A program made the position numbers and the translations under genes. A stretch of 64,000 nt of DNA from Lewinellaceae bacterium SD302 (GTDB lineage Bacteria; Bacteroidota; Bacteroidia; Chitinophagales; Saprospiraceae), in assembly GCA_002591745.1 (NCBI GenBank), contig PDLQ01000003.1, positions 62,001-126,000 on the forward strand, given 5' to 3'. The notes below the pieces were generated by a model. That model worked only from the letters and a program-made list of their open reading frames with translations. It was not told the origin of the DNA and ran no database searches. Of this stretch, positions 52,342 to 61,641 are shown piece by piece (position 1 is the first letter of the stretch; each line of letters begins with the position of its first letter).

Positions 52342-53235
52342 ATGAAGGATAAGAATCTCGCGGCCGTATTGGCTTTTTTTGGTGGCTTTGTCGGTTTACA
52401 CCGCTTTTACCTCGGGCAAACCGGCTTGGGGGTATTGTACGTAATTATGCCCGGTCTCAACGTCATGTTGGGTGTTTTAGACGCGATTATTTTCCTGAGT
52501 ATGGACCAGGACACCTTTGACGAAAAGTATAATCGGGAGGAGGTTAGTGCTTTCCGCTCCGACAAAGCCCGGCGTAGTGGCGACCGCTACGAACGCTACC
52601 GCCAGCGAGAGTTGAATCGGCGTCGACGCGGATCTTCCGTGAGCCGCAGCAAGACTACCGCCGCCGGTCGTAAACAGGCGCGCAAGAATAATCGGCGGGG
52701 CGTCAAACAAAACCGCCCCGACAAACGCCGCAGTTCGGCTAGCCGCACACCCGCGAATCCAGACCGGGAACTAGGCCTGGAGCTCTTTAAGGACTTCGAC
52801 TACGATGGAGCCATCGAGGCCTTCGAAAAGTCGCTGACTATTGAGCCCCGTGACATTGCTACCCACTGGAATCTGGCCTGTGCTTATAGTTTGACGGAAG
52901 ACGCCGACAAGTCGCTTTATCACCTGGACCGGGCCGTGGCCTTCGGCTTCAATGATTTCGAGCGGCTGAATAGCCACGATGCTCTGGCTTACCTACGCGT
53001 TCAGCCCCAGTTCGAGACTTTCGTAAAGAACGAGTATCGCCTGGCTCCCGATGCGCCGGTGCCAGAAGCCCATCAGCAAGACGACTTGCTTAGTCAGGCT
53101 CCACCAGCTGCCAATGCAGCACCACGTACTAACGTGGACTTGCTCGACCAATTACAGGAGCTGGGCCGGTTACGCGAACGCGGCCTGCTTTCCGAAGCGG
53201 AATTCGCTGCCCAGAAGCGTAAATTACTCAGCTAA
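52342..53235 (+). CDS. TM2 domain protein with basic linker, TPR and SHOCT-like end
   Basis: A 297-residue protein combining known small modules. Residues 1-60 are a TM2 domain (LAAVLAFFGGFVGLHRFYLGQ, two helices). An Arg/Lys-rich linker (~75-135) contains RRGSSVSRSKTTAAGRKQAR. A TPR-like pair follows (~140-200: DYDGAIEAFEKSLTIEPRD). The final 35 residues LLDQLQELGRLRERGLLSEAEFAAQKRKLLS form a SHOCT-type helix pair. The basic linker might bind nucleic acid or lipid; the function is unknown. Confidence 0.8.
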   Translation: MKDKNLAAVLAFFGGFVGLHRFYLGQTGLGVLYVIMPGLNVMLGVLDAIIFLSMDQDTFDEKYNREEVSAFRSDKARRSGDRYERYRQRELNRRRRGSSVSRSKTTAAGRKQARKNNRRGVKQNRPDKRRSSASRTPANPDRELGLELFKDFDYDGAIEAFEKSLTIEPRDIATHWNLACAYSLTEDADKSLYHLDRAVAFGFNDFERLNSHDALAYLRVQPQFETFVKNEYRLAPDAPVPEAHQQDDLLSQAPPAANAAPRTNVDLLDQLQELGRLRERGLLSEAEFAAQKRKLLS

Positions 53236-53319
53236 GCATTTTCCTTCCAGCCTACATTATTTATTCGCACCATTTTACGACCATTACGGATAATTCCGGT
53301 GCCCATCTCAAAGACCTGA

Positions 53320-53982
53320 ATGACTATTGCTAATCTACTCTCCCAGGAAATTCCCGCACTTGACCAACGTAGTACCGTTGCCGAGGGAATTTTAATAATG
53401 GGTGACTATCACGTCCGCCACTTACCCGTACTCATCAACGAAGAATTTCGGGGGCTGATCGACGAAGACACTTTGCTGGACAGCGACCCTTCCGCCAGTA
53501 TTGGTAGCCTGATGCTACCTTCCGCTCCCCGTATTTTCGTCCAACCACAGGATCATATTTACGATGCCGTACGGGTTTTTGCCCAGCACCAGATCAGCCT
53601 GCTGCCCGTTATGGACGACGAGGAATTATTCGCCGGTGTGGTCACCCTCGAAAATCTGATCGCCGCCATGGCAGAATTGGGTTCCTTCAATGACCCCGGA
53701 AGCATTATTGTTCTGGAAATGGGCCGCCACGATTATAGCTTGGCCGAGATCGCCCGGATCGTGGAAAGCGAAGGTGCCATTATCCTGTCCAGCAGCCTGC
53801 GATCTTATCAGGACAGTAACCGTATTGAGGTAACCCTGAAACTGAACGGACGCCAAATTGCTGCCATTATGGCCACTTTCGAACGCTTCGATTATCAGGT
53901 GAAGGCCAGTTTCAACGAGGCAGAGTTGCAGAGTGCGCTGCGGGAGCGCTATGATAGTCTAATGAATTATTTAAACGTGTAA
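53320..53982 (+). CDS. CBS-domain pair protein
   Basis: A 220-residue protein with two CBS motifs in the first ~125 residues (VAEGILIMGDYHVRHLPVLINEEFRGLID and DAVRVFAQHQISLLPVMDDEELFAGVV). The remainder (~130-220) looks like an ACT-type regulatory fold (GSIIVLEMGRHDYSLAEIARIVESEGA, RIEVTLKLNG). It probably binds adenosyl nucleotides or amino acids and signals the state to a partner not identified here. It starts 84 bp after the TM2 gene on the same strand. Confidence 0.85.
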   Translation: MTIANLLSQEIPALDQRSTVAEGILIMGDYHVRHLPVLINEEFRGLIDEDTLLDSDPSASIGSLMLPSAPRIFVQPQDHIYDAVRVFAQHQISLLPVMDDEELFAGVVTLENLIAAMAELGSFNDPGSIIVLEMGRHDYSLAEIARIVESEGAIILSSSLRSYQDSNRIEVTLKLNGRQIAAIMATFERFDYQVKASFNEAELQSALRERYDSLMNYLNV

Positions 53983-54011
53983 ATTCTTCATTCCTATTCA
54001 CTAAGTGGGGA

Positions 54012-55205
54012 TCAAGGTTTCACCTTCAATACCTTCCCAAACTCTTCAGGTAGATTTTTTGCCTTCAACGCCTCCCGCCATTCATTCACCGCCGCCTGAG
54101 CCGCCGGTCGGCTGGGGTAGATCGCGTTCGTGTGCACGATGAAGCGCTTTTTATTCACCCAGCTACGTAGACAATCGGCGGGTAGATACTCGGCTTCCAA
54201 TCCGGCATTCCTTAAGGTTTTCACACGCTCGGCGGCCTGGTAATTGCTGGAAGCTACCTGATCCAGGACGATGAATGAACGGTTGGTAACCGGAAAAGCA
54301 CCGCAAGTTTGAATAGCGGGTAATGCTTGGCGTTGAAGACCGGGGGTCGGTGCTACCAGGGTATCCGTACTGTACACTTCCTGAAAACTCCAGTTTTCGT
54401 CTACTATGGGATCTGGTACAACCGGGCCATACTGATCTTCGTATACGAGTAAACCAACGCTCCCTACCACGGCCAGTCCCAACAGGAATACGAATGTCTG
54501 GCGGCGTGTCCGGGCTCTTTCGGCGGGGGTGGGGCCATAATCTCTTCCCTTTCCGATGACCTCCATGATCTTCTTTTTCTTCCCGTATTCGGAAAGGTAG
54601 TCGTTAAAAACGTGACGGGGCCGGGGTTTGATAGGTAAGGACAGTCGCCCTTTCTCGTTGACGATAATGAGGCCGTGGCCGTTCTTGCGGCACTGCTTCT
54701 TTAGACTGTTGAGGTCAGCTCGCTTAACAAAAGTATCCGCAGCCACGGCGATCCAACTCTCATTGGCCGGATAACCCGCCAGTTGCTCAATGGCGGAAAT
54801 CGATTTGGTAAACCACATGTCCAGCCAACCAGCAATTTTACTGATCATGCCCACTCCCACCAGAAAGGCGATCAGTAAAACCAACGTATTCAGGGCATTG
54901 AAATACCAGTTATAGCCGGTCACCAATAGCAGGCCAACGATCAAAGCCAATGCAATCACCTGACTATAACGCAACTGTCGTCCGGCATTCTTCTTCAGTT
55001 TCAAGTTGCCGATCGTAGTACGCGACTTGGCTTCGACAACTACCGTGTAGGGGCGATTTTTTGCCCGCATAAATGCCAGTAGCACATCCGCACGCCGTAA
55101 TTTGGTGTAGGTTTCCGTACCCGCATAAACGGGTTTACGACGGTAATATTTTTTGTTCAGGCGGTCGCGAACGGCGTTCTGAACGAAGGTTTCAGTGATG
55201 GGCAT
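54012..55205 (-). CDS. Membrane protein with nuclease-like N-terminus and SPOR-like C-terminus
   Basis: A 397-residue protein of unusual layout. The N-terminal ~85 residues contain RRADVLLAFMRAKNRPYTVVVEAKSRT, which looks like the D...ExK core of restriction-endonuclease-like domains. Two helices follow (about 97-113 and 120-140), then a ~70-residue region with ESWIAVAADTFVKRADLNSLKKQC, a further helix (~245-262: FVFLLGLAVVGSVGLLVYE) and a C-terminal stretch (~300-397) with RSFIVLDQVASSNYQAAERV, similar in spacing to SPOR peptidoglycan-binding repeats. Both end assignments are tentative. The function is unknown. A terminator lies between it and the M1 peptidase. Confidence 0.6.
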   Translation of the reverse strand: MPITETFVQNAVRDRLNKKYYRRKPVYAGTETYTKLRRADVLLAFMRAKNRPYTVVVEAKSRTTIGNLKLKKNAGRQLRYSQVIALALIVGLLLVTGYNWYFNALNTLVLLIAFLVGVGMISKIAGWLDMWFTKSISAIEQLAGYPANESWIAVAADTFVKRADLNSLKKQCRKNGHGLIIVNEKGRLSLPIKPRPRHVFNDYLSEYGKKKKIMEVIGKGRDYGPTPAERARTRRQTFVFLLGLAVVGSVGLLVYEDQYGPVVPDPIVDENWSFQEVYSTDTLVAPTPGLQRQALPAIQTCGAFPVTNRSFIVLDQVASSNYQAAERVKTLRNAGLEAEYLPADCLRSWVNKKRFIVHTNAIYPSRPAAQAAVNEWREALKAKNLPEEFGKVLKVKP

Positions 55206-55287
55206 ACCGGAGGGTCGTCAAGAGATTATCGGGCAAGCCACAAAACTAATTATTTGCCTTGTGCCCAACAAATAATTTAAAAAATAA

Positions 55288-55310
55288 AGGCCCGCTGATT
55301 TAGCGGGCCT
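55288..55310 (-). terminator. Rho-independent terminator
   Basis: AGGCCCGCT and AGCGGGCCT form a 9-bp perfect stem with a 5-nt loop. On the minus strand TTTATTTTTTAAATT follows. It ends the M1 aminopeptidase transcript. Confidence 0.85.
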
Positions 55311-55339
55311 CTCAAATCTGTATTCTTTTAAGATCAACC

Positions 55340-57973
55340 TTAGTCCGGAAACATCTGACCAAAAATATCTTTGATCTGTCCTGCCGGCTCGTTATCCCGG
55401 ATAGCTTTCAGGGTATTATTCATTTCCAACACCCGTTTGCTCAGCACTTCGTCCGTTTCATCGGCCTGGGCGGAGATTCCCTGGTAGGCCTGTACGTAAC
55501 TGCGGTAAGCTGCCAACCGACGCCAGGGGCTTTGTCCCCTGCTTTCGGCAATCGATTTAATGGCATCCAGACCATTTATCTGCCCGACTTCATCGGCTTG
55601 CATCAATAGCATCAGGTAAGTACCGTAGAAAGCGAAGCTCTCCTGGCCGTCAACCTTATCCATTTTCTCGTTGAAGTAGGCGATGTTTGCCGGATCTCCG
55701 GTTGTTCCGTAGATGCCGGCGATGGCTCTGATCAGTGCAGGACTATCGGAACTTTCCAGTGTCTTGACTTCACGGGCCGCAAGCTCGGGGTCGATGCTCG
55801 CTAAAGTTGTAAGGCCGGAGCCGACCACCAGGTAAGATTTCGCTTTCAGGGCCTGAGTAGCCAGTTCCGCAACCTGCTCGTCGCCAATTTCGGCGAGTTT
55901 ATCCAGGGCTGCAGCCCTCACTTCGCTGTCCGTATCATTACCGGCCAGGAGGCGCAACAGATTCAGTTCATCATTATCCGGGGTATCGCTCAGTCGGCCA
56001 ATGGCGGTCAGACGTACTGCGCCGTAAGGATCCTGCAGGCCATCTTTCGTAATCTGGCGGGCGGCGGGCAGGGAAGCATCCAGCTTTTCAAGTGGCATCA
56101 TCCGGTCAACCAGTCTCTTGCCTACCCTGAACTGATTGATCAGTGCTTCATCGCTCAATTCCTGGTCGATTTCCGCCAGTAACTGGTGCTCGGCGTCAAA
56201 GATGATGGCGTCGGGCTTAGTCGTCGAGGGAAAGGTCAATCGTTGACTGCGCTGGTTGATCATTACGTCATAGCGCTGGGGCAAAGCACTGCCTTTGGTA
56301 TAAACGTCAACAGCTACCGGAAGCTGGAAAACCGCCGGTACGTTATTCGTGGTCAGTTGGGTCTGCTTCACGTCTACGTAAGCCTCTCCTGCTTCGGCGT
56401 CAAAGCCGTATTCCAGGCTGAGTTGCGGGTGACCGGCCTGGTGAAACCATTGGTTGAAAAACCAATTCAAGTCCTGTCCGCTTTTCTCCTCAAAGGCGAT
56501 TCTCAACTCGTCGACCTCCACGGGGGAGTATTGGTTTTCGGTAAGGTAATATTCCAAAGAGGCGAAGAAGACGTCGTCACCCAGGTAATTACGCAGCATG
56601 TGCAGCACGGCTCCACCCTTATTGTAGCTATGGGCGTCGAACATATCTTCTTTATCCTCGTAGTCCGTCCAGATCAGTTCGTGGGGCGTACTGCCGTTAG
56701 CCAGTGAGCCGAGGTAGCCGGCCCATTCGGTCAATAGGTGCTCATCAGCAGCATCGCGACCGTGTTTTTTCTCCAACCAGAGGTATTCGCTGTAATTGGC
56801 GAATCCTTCGTTCAGGGTCAGGTTCGACCAACTTTCACAGGTAACGTAATCACCGAACCAGTGGTGAAACATCTCGTGAGCCACGATCTTTTCGTTGACC
56901 TCGGCGTCCATCAGTTCGCGCTCGTCGCCGTACATGAAGTCCCCGAAGATTACGCCGGTGGTATTCTCCATTGCGCCGCTCACGTATTCGCGCACAACCA
57001 CCTGACTATATTTTGGCCAGGGGTAATCCACGCCGGTAAGTTCGCTGAAGAAAGTCAGCATTTCCGGAGTGTAAGGAAAGATGTCTTCAGCGTAAGACTC
57101 GTATTCTTTTTCCACCCAGTAATCCACGGGAATGCCGTTCCAATTATCATCTTCTACCACGCTGAACTCGCCAATAGCCAGCATGAACAGGTAAGGGGCG
57201 TGGGGCAGGTCCATCTTCCAGTAATCGGTACGGGTACCGTCGCCGTTTGCGGTACTACTCATCAGCGTTCCGTTGCTCAGCACCTTATAGTTGTCTTTAA
57301 CCGTCACTACCATCTCCTGGGTACAGCGTTCGTTTGGCTTATCGATGGTGGGGAACCAACGGCTATTGCTTTCCGTTTCGCCCTGGGTCCAGATCTGCTT
57401 CGGCTGTCCGGGGGTTTCACCTCGGGGATTGATGAAATAAAGTCCCTTGTCGGAAGTGATCGCACTACTGCCCCCGCTGGCGGCCGGGGTTGCTACGTAA
57501 TCGATGTACAGGTTGATTTCCTCCCCGGGTCGATAATCGCGGCCGAGCTCGATAAATACTTCCTGCCCGTTGTCGTAGGAATAGTTTAGGGGCGAATTAC
57601 TATTCGCCAGGCGAATGGCCTTGAACTCAAAGCCTTTTGCATCCAGTCGAAGTTGACGCTGCATTTTACTCAGCGGCGTCAGTCTCAGTTCGGCCTGGCC
57701 GATAACCTGTTCCTTTTCCCAGTCGAAACGCAGGGTCAGCTTGGTGTGCAACAGGTCAAATTTGCGCTCGTAAGCAGCCCGGTAAACTGGCAGCCGATAG
57801 TCACTGGGTACCCTCCCGTCTACTTCGATGACGCTGTAATCTTCCGGGTCGGGTGTAATGACGAGGGTATCCAGGTCACGAAACTCCATCTCCGGAGCCA
57901 TCACGGTTTTAGGGGTGCCACAACTGGCAATCAGTAACGTTATGGCTAGGAGAGTATAAAGTAGTTTGTACAT
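55340..57973 (-). CDS. M1-family aminopeptidase lipoprotein with HEAT repeats
   Basis: An 877-residue metallopeptidase. A lipoprotein signal (lipobox LIASC, Cys ~18) is followed by the aminopeptidase N-type fold with GAMENTTG (exopeptidase motif) and the zinc site VAHEMFHHWFGDYV plus the downstream Glu in LNEGFANYSEY. The last ~250 residues are HEAT-like repeats (ALDKLAEIGDEQVAELATQAL). It trims peptides in the periplasm. The frame extends 35 codons upstream through a long palindrome; ATG 57973 is preferred because the lipoprotein signal begins there. Confidence 0.9.
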   Translation of the reverse strand: MYKLLYTLLAITLLIASCGTPKTVMAPEMEFRDLDTLVITPDPEDYSVIEVDGRVPSDYRLPVYRAAYERKFDLLHTKLTLRFDWEKEQVIGQAELRLTPLSKMQRQLRLDAKGFEFKAIRLANSNSPLNYSYDNGQEVFIELGRDYRPGEEINLYIDYVATPAASGGSSAITSDKGLYFINPRGETPGQPKQIWTQGETESNSRWFPTIDKPNERCTQEMVVTVKDNYKVLSNGTLMSSTANGDGTRTDYWKMDLPHAPYLFMLAIGEFSVVEDDNWNGIPVDYWVEKEYESYAEDIFPYTPEMLTFFSELTGVDYPWPKYSQVVVREYVSGAMENTTGVIFGDFMYGDERELMDAEVNEKIVAHEMFHHWFGDYVTCESWSNLTLNEGFANYSEYLWLEKKHGRDAADEHLLTEWAGYLGSLANGSTPHELIWTDYEDKEDMFDAHSYNKGGAVLHMLRNYLGDDVFFASLEYYLTENQYSPVEVDELRIAFEEKSGQDLNWFFNQWFHQAGHPQLSLEYGFDAEAGEAYVDVKQTQLTTNNVPAVFQLPVAVDVYTKGSALPQRYDVMINQRSQRLTFPSTTKPDAIIFDAEHQLLAEIDQELSDEALINQFRVGKRLVDRMMPLEKLDASLPAARQITKDGLQDPYGAVRLTAIGRLSDTPDNDELNLLRLLAGNDTDSEVRAAALDKLAEIGDEQVAELATQALKAKSYLVVGSGLTTLASIDPELAAREVKTLESSDSPALIRAIAGIYGTTGDPANIAYFNEKMDKVDGQESFAFYGTYLMLLMQADEVGQINGLDAIKSIAESRGQSPWRRLAAYRSYVQAYQGISAQADETDEVLSKRVLEMNNTLKAIRDNEPAGQIKDIFGQMFPD

Positions 57974-58031
57974 CTTCAGTTTGATTTTTTGGCTAACAAC
58001 TCCCTGGTAAAGACGAAGAGCTTCGGAAAAC

Positions 58032-58112
58032 CCCTGGGTCGAGGACCTCCGGTCCGAGGTACTCGTTAGAGTGGCCAACTAAACACTCGGACCGGAGGTC
58101 CTCGACCCAGGG
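58032..58112. repeat. 27-bp perfect inverted repeat
   Basis: Arms 58032-58058 and 58086-58112 are exact complements over 27 bp with a 27-nt loop. The arm carries GAGGACCTCCGGTCCGAG. It lies between the divergent M1 peptidase and pheS genes, so it is not a terminator for either; it could be a repeat insertion, an operator or a cruciform. Confidence 0.8.
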
Positions 58113-58220
58113 TTCTTTGCTAAGATTCATAAATCGCTAAGTCTAGTTGTTTTACCAACCTAAAGACGCAATTATGCAGGAAAATGTTGCTTCTACCTGT
58201 AAGGAGGCCTTCACCAACCT

Positions 58221-58236
58221 TGCTACTTTGTTAGTC
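58221..58236 (-). repeat. Dispersed palindrome copy upstream of pheS
   Basis: The plus strand reads TGCTACTTTGTTAGTC, 64 bp before the pheS start. Confidence 0.7.
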
Positions 58237-58300
58237 CAAAGGAACTTTCCATGGGGATAAAACTTTATCTTCGCGCTTCGATTATAATCTAACTGAACTT

Positions 58301-59356
58301 ATGTCTACCGCGCCAACTGACCGCCTGCACACCTTGATGGATGAAATCCGCGCTGAAAAGCCCGAAGGGGCCGACGCTATCGAGCAATTCCGGATCAAAT
58401 ACCTGGGGTCCAAGAACGTGATCAAGCCGTTGATGGCCGAGATTCGCAATGTGCCAAATGAAGGCAAGAAAGCATACGGTCAGTTGATCAACGAAGCCAA
58501 ACAGCTGGCGCAAAGCCGCTACGATGACTTCCAGGCCGGCGGTGCGGATACGGACGAAGAAGCCGGTGACCGCCCCGATCTGACCGCCCCCGGCGAACCT
58601 ATGCCCCTGGGCAGTCGCCACCCAATTGCGTTGACGATGCGTAAGATCATCTCCATCTTCGAACGTATCGGTTTCACCGTGGCCGAAGGGCCGGAAGTGG
58701 AAGACGATTGGCATAACTTCACCGCCATGAACACCCCGGAGGATCACCCCGCCCGGGACATGCAAGACACTTACTATATCGCCGATGGCCTTCCCGCCGG
58801 CCCCCGTAACTCGGCCATGCTGCTGCGTACCCACACCAGTAGTGTTCAGGCCCGTACGATGGAAACGACCAAGCCACCGATCCGGATCATCGCCCCCGGC
58901 CGTGTGTACCGCAATGAAACCATCAGCGCACGTAGCCACGCCCAGTTCCACCAGGTAGAGGGCCTTTACATTGCCGAAAAAGTGAGCTTCGCCGACATGA
59001 AAGCGACCCTGCTGCACTACGCCCGGGAGATGTACGGCGCCAAGACCAAGATCCGTCTGCGCCCCAGTTACTTCCCCTTCACCGAGCCCAGTGCCGAGAT
59101 GGACATCTGGTGGGGATTGGAAACCGAGCACGACCACCGCATTACCAAAGGCACCGGCTGGCTGGAGATCATGGGTTGCGGCATGGTAGACCCCGCCGTA
59201 TTGGAGAACTGTGGTATCGACTCCGAAAAATACACCGGCTATGCCTTCGGAATGGGTGCCGAACGCCAGGCCATGCTGCTTTACAACATCACCGATATCC
59301 GCCTGATGTTTGAGAACGACGCCCGGTTTTTGCGTCAGTTTGCCAGTGTGATGTAG
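58301..59356 (+). CDS. pheS: Phenylalanyl-tRNA synthetase alpha subunit
   Basis: A 351-residue class II synthetase subunit. The N-terminal coiled coil (~1-90) is followed by the catalytic core with RTHTSSVQARTM, the motif 2 region RVYRNETISARSHAQFHQVEG and motif 3 YAFGMGAERQAMLLYNITDIR. It charges tRNA-Phe as an alpha2-beta2 complex with PheT, which is not in this window. The length is typical. Confidence 0.97.
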   Translation: MSTAPTDRLHTLMDEIRAEKPEGADAIEQFRIKYLGSKNVIKPLMAEIRNVPNEGKKAYGQLINEAKQLAQSRYDDFQAGGADTDEEAGDRPDLTAPGEPMPLGSRHPIALTMRKIISIFERIGFTVAEGPEVEDDWHNFTAMNTPEDHPARDMQDTYYIADGLPAGPRNSAMLLRTHTSSVQARTMETTKPPIRIIAPGRVYRNETISARSHAQFHQVEGLYIAEKVSFADMKATLLHYAREMYGAKTKIRLRPSYFPFTEPSAEMDIWWGLETEHDHRITKGTGWLEIMGCGMVDPAVLENCGIDSEKYTGYAFGMGAERQAMLLYNITDIRLMFENDARFLRQFASVM

Positions 59357-59412
59357 GGGGCGTAATTTACGATACGTCACTTACGTTATTATTTTGACTG
59401 AAAGGATAAATC

Positions 59413-59790
59413 ATGACCGCCTACCCCAATCCGGATCATCGGAACAGCAGTGTTTATAAAATTCAGTTGATTGAAAAGATCACTCAATTGGAAGACTTAG
59501 CAATAATTCGTCAAATTGCCGAACAATTAGGCATTGACCTGGATGCTACGGACGTTGAGGGTATTAAGCGAACGCCTGGAGTGGTAGGAGGTAGGGCAAG
59601 AATCGGGAATCGCCGAATTCCGGTTTGGCTCATCATCGACTTTCTCATCAACCTTAAGGTCGAAAGATCGAAAGTGCTATCTAATTACCCCGAACTGAGC
59701 GACGAAGACTTGGACCGGGCGTTAAAGTATTACGGCCTTCACAAGTCCGAAATTGATGCTGACATCGCCGAAAACTCAGAAGAAGAATGA
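59413..59790 (+). CDS. DUF433-family antitoxin
   Basis: A 125-residue protein. Residues ~50-110 form the DUF433 domain (GVVGGRARIGNRRIPVWLIIDF, SKVLSNYPELSDEDLDRALKYY), a helix-turn-helix-like antitoxin fold. The N-terminal 45 residues are extra. The stop codon overlaps the ATG of the next frame (ATGA at 59787-59790), the usual coupling of antitoxin and toxin. The partner is frameshifted. Confidence 0.85.
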   Translation: MTAYPNPDHRNSSVYKIQLIEKITQLEDLAIIRQIAEQLGIDLDATDVEGIKRTPGVVGGRARIGNRRIPVWLIIDFLINLKVERSKVLSNYPELSDEDLDRALKYYGLHKSEIDADIAENSEEE

Positions 59791-60139
59791 TCCATTTTTT
59801 ACTGGAAGATGAGGACTTTCCTCGGCCAGCGGTAATTGCATTACAGGAATTGGGTCACGATATCTTGACATTAAGAAGCCTAGGTAAAGACGATATCGGT
59901 TATCCTGATGACGAGAAGTGCTAAAAACAGCCATAGATACAAAAAGGGCCGTACTAACTTATAACCGTAAAGACTATATACGGCTTCACCGTGAAACTTC
60001 TGGCCAGCATTCGGGAATCGTGATTTGTACCCGGTTCAGAGACAATACTCTGCTTGCCAATCGTATACACGAAAAAATTAAAAATATCGACTTCCTAAGT
60101 GGGAGACTAATTCGGATAACACGTCCAAATAATTTCTAA
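59787..60139 (+). pseudogene. DUF5615 PIN-like toxin, frameshifted
   Basis: The first frame (59787-59924, 45 codons) gives LLEDEDFPRPAVIALQELG, the N-terminal PIN-like motif, and stops at TAA after PDDEKC. The second half continues in another frame from 59918 (VLKTAIDTKRAVLTYNRKDY, GIVICTRFRDNTLLANRIHEKI). Joined across GAGAAGTGC the two halves make a normal ~115-residue DUF5615 toxin, so one net frame change separates them. It overlaps the next gene tail to tail by 3-4 bp. Sequencing error must be excluded. Confidence 0.8.
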
Positions 60140-61641
60140 ATTTTCTCCCCCAAAACCCCCAGCAAACATTCCACTCCCTTAAAGTACCGCTCCAGTAGTA
60201 GGTTCTCGTTTGGGCTGTGCTGGTTGTTATCGGGATTAACGAGGGGCAGGATGACCGCCGGCACCTCCAGGGTATTTACAAAAGGAGCAATTGGCACCGA
60301 CCCGCCCATTGTCCGAATCTGGACCGGCGGCGCACCGAAAGTTTTGCTCAGGGCCTTAGTCAGCCACTTTCCCGTTTCTCCGTCCATGGGCGTACGGAAA
60401 GCACCGTAGTAGGTTTTCCCGCTATAGGAGGCCAGTTTCGGGTATTGCGCCCGTTCCGCATCCGTGGGTTCCCGGCCGGCGGGAACCAGGTAATAGCCCT
60501 GCTGCGTCAGGTAATTTTCAAACAGTCTGATTAGTCGCTGACCGTCACTTTCCTTGACGAGTCGAAAATCCAGGTTAGCTACTGCGTTGGCCGGAACGAT
60601 GGTGCGGGCCGCCTTCCCCACCCAGCCGCTGTTCAGGCCGCGTACGTTCAGACTGGGGTACTGTAAAGCTTCCTGGAGATTTGCACCTACTGCGTCCGGG
60701 GCGGCAATTCCCAGTTTGGCGTGAAGAGTATTCGGATCGACGGGAACCGCCGCCAGAATGGCTTTGGTCGTCTCGTCCAGCTCAATGCCGTCATTCCAGC
60801 CGGGGATAGTTACGCGACCTCGGTCATCCTTCGTACCGGCCAACAGCTGGGCCAGACGCAAAGCCGGATTGGGAGCATAATTACCGTAGTGACCGCTGTG
60901 CAGGGGCAATTTAGGCCCATAGACGGTCAGCCGCGCCGTAGCAATCCCTCTTGCCCCGTAGACCAGGGTGGGCTGATTGTTGGTATGTACGGGCCCATCC
61001 AGAATGATCAGGTGGTCCGCAGCCAATTCGGAGCGATATTGCTCTACCGCTGCGGGAAGGTGAGGGCTGCTGATCTCTTCCTCGCTGTCAATGATGAACT
61101 TAACGTGGTAAGGCAGTTTCCCCCTGTTCTCCACGAAGTGATCCCAGGCAACCAGGAACATCATGATCGGGGCTTTGGCATCACTGGCCGCCCGGGCGAA
61201 GATGCGGGATTGAAGCAGAGCGGCTCCCTCAGGCAGGGATTCAGATTTCCGGTAATCGATCGTACCGTCGGCCCGGTTTTCCAACTCACCCAGCGTGGGT
61301 TTGTAAGGTGGGCCGAGTACCCATTTGGCGGGGTCTACACTCTGTCCGTCGGTATGACCGTAAAAAAGTACGGTAGGCGCATTTCTTTTAAGGGCGGGCA
61401 TTTCGGCCAGTAACAGGTCGGTTCCGTCGTTCTCCAGCCGGCGGATGGTAAATCCACGGCGTTGGAAAGCACCTTCCAACCAAACGAGATTTTCCTCCAA
61501 TTGCCCGTCTATCTTGGCATCATTGGGCAGGGAAAGGTATTCGTAGAATTCCGGCAAGGAGGCTAAGGTCCGGTCGTACAGGGATTGAGCCGAAAGGCAA
61601 TAGCCTAAGAATAGCAGCGAGATGATAGAGAAAAGTCGCAT
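60136..61641 (-). CDS. M20/M25/M40-family metallopeptidase (secreted dipeptidase-like)
   Basis: A 501-residue zinc peptidase. A signal peptide (1-18, ending CLSAQ) is followed by the catalytic domain with FYGHTDGQSVDP (first ligand and Asp), DAKAPIMMFL, IDSEEEISSPHL (catalytic Glu pair) and the last ligand in NPDNNQHSPNENL. The dimerisation domain is in the middle (~200-380). It would cleave dipeptides in the periplasm. It ends against the frameshifted toxin gene. Confidence 0.9.
   Translation of the reverse strand: MRLFSIISLLFLGYCLSAQSLYDRTLASLPEFYEYLSLPNDAKIDGQLEENLVWLEGAFQRRGFTIRRLENDGTDLLLAEMPALKRNAPTVLFYGHTDGQSVDPAKWVLGPPYKPTLGELENRADGTIDYRKSESLPEGAALLQSRIFARAASDAKAPIMMFLVAWDHFVENRGKLPYHVKFIIDSEEEISSPHLPAAVEQYRSELAADHLIILDGPVHTNNQPTLVYGARGIATARLTVYGPKLPLHSGHYGNYAPNPALRLAQLLAGTKDDRGRVTIPGWNDGIELDETTKAILAAVPVDPNTLHAKLGIAAPDAVGANLQEALQYPSLNVRGLNSGWVGKAARTIVPANAVANLDFRLVKESDGQRLIRLFENYLTQQGYYLVPAGREPTDAERAQYPKLASYSGKTYYGAFRTPMDGETGKWLTKALSKTFGAPPVQIRTMGGSVPIAPFVNTLEVPAVILPLVNPDNNQHSPNENLLLERYFKGVECLLGVLGEKI

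Noticed and set aside
58289-59380. 363-residue frame antisense to pheS
   Set aside because: It lies entirely opposite a certain housekeeping gene and has no domain of its own.
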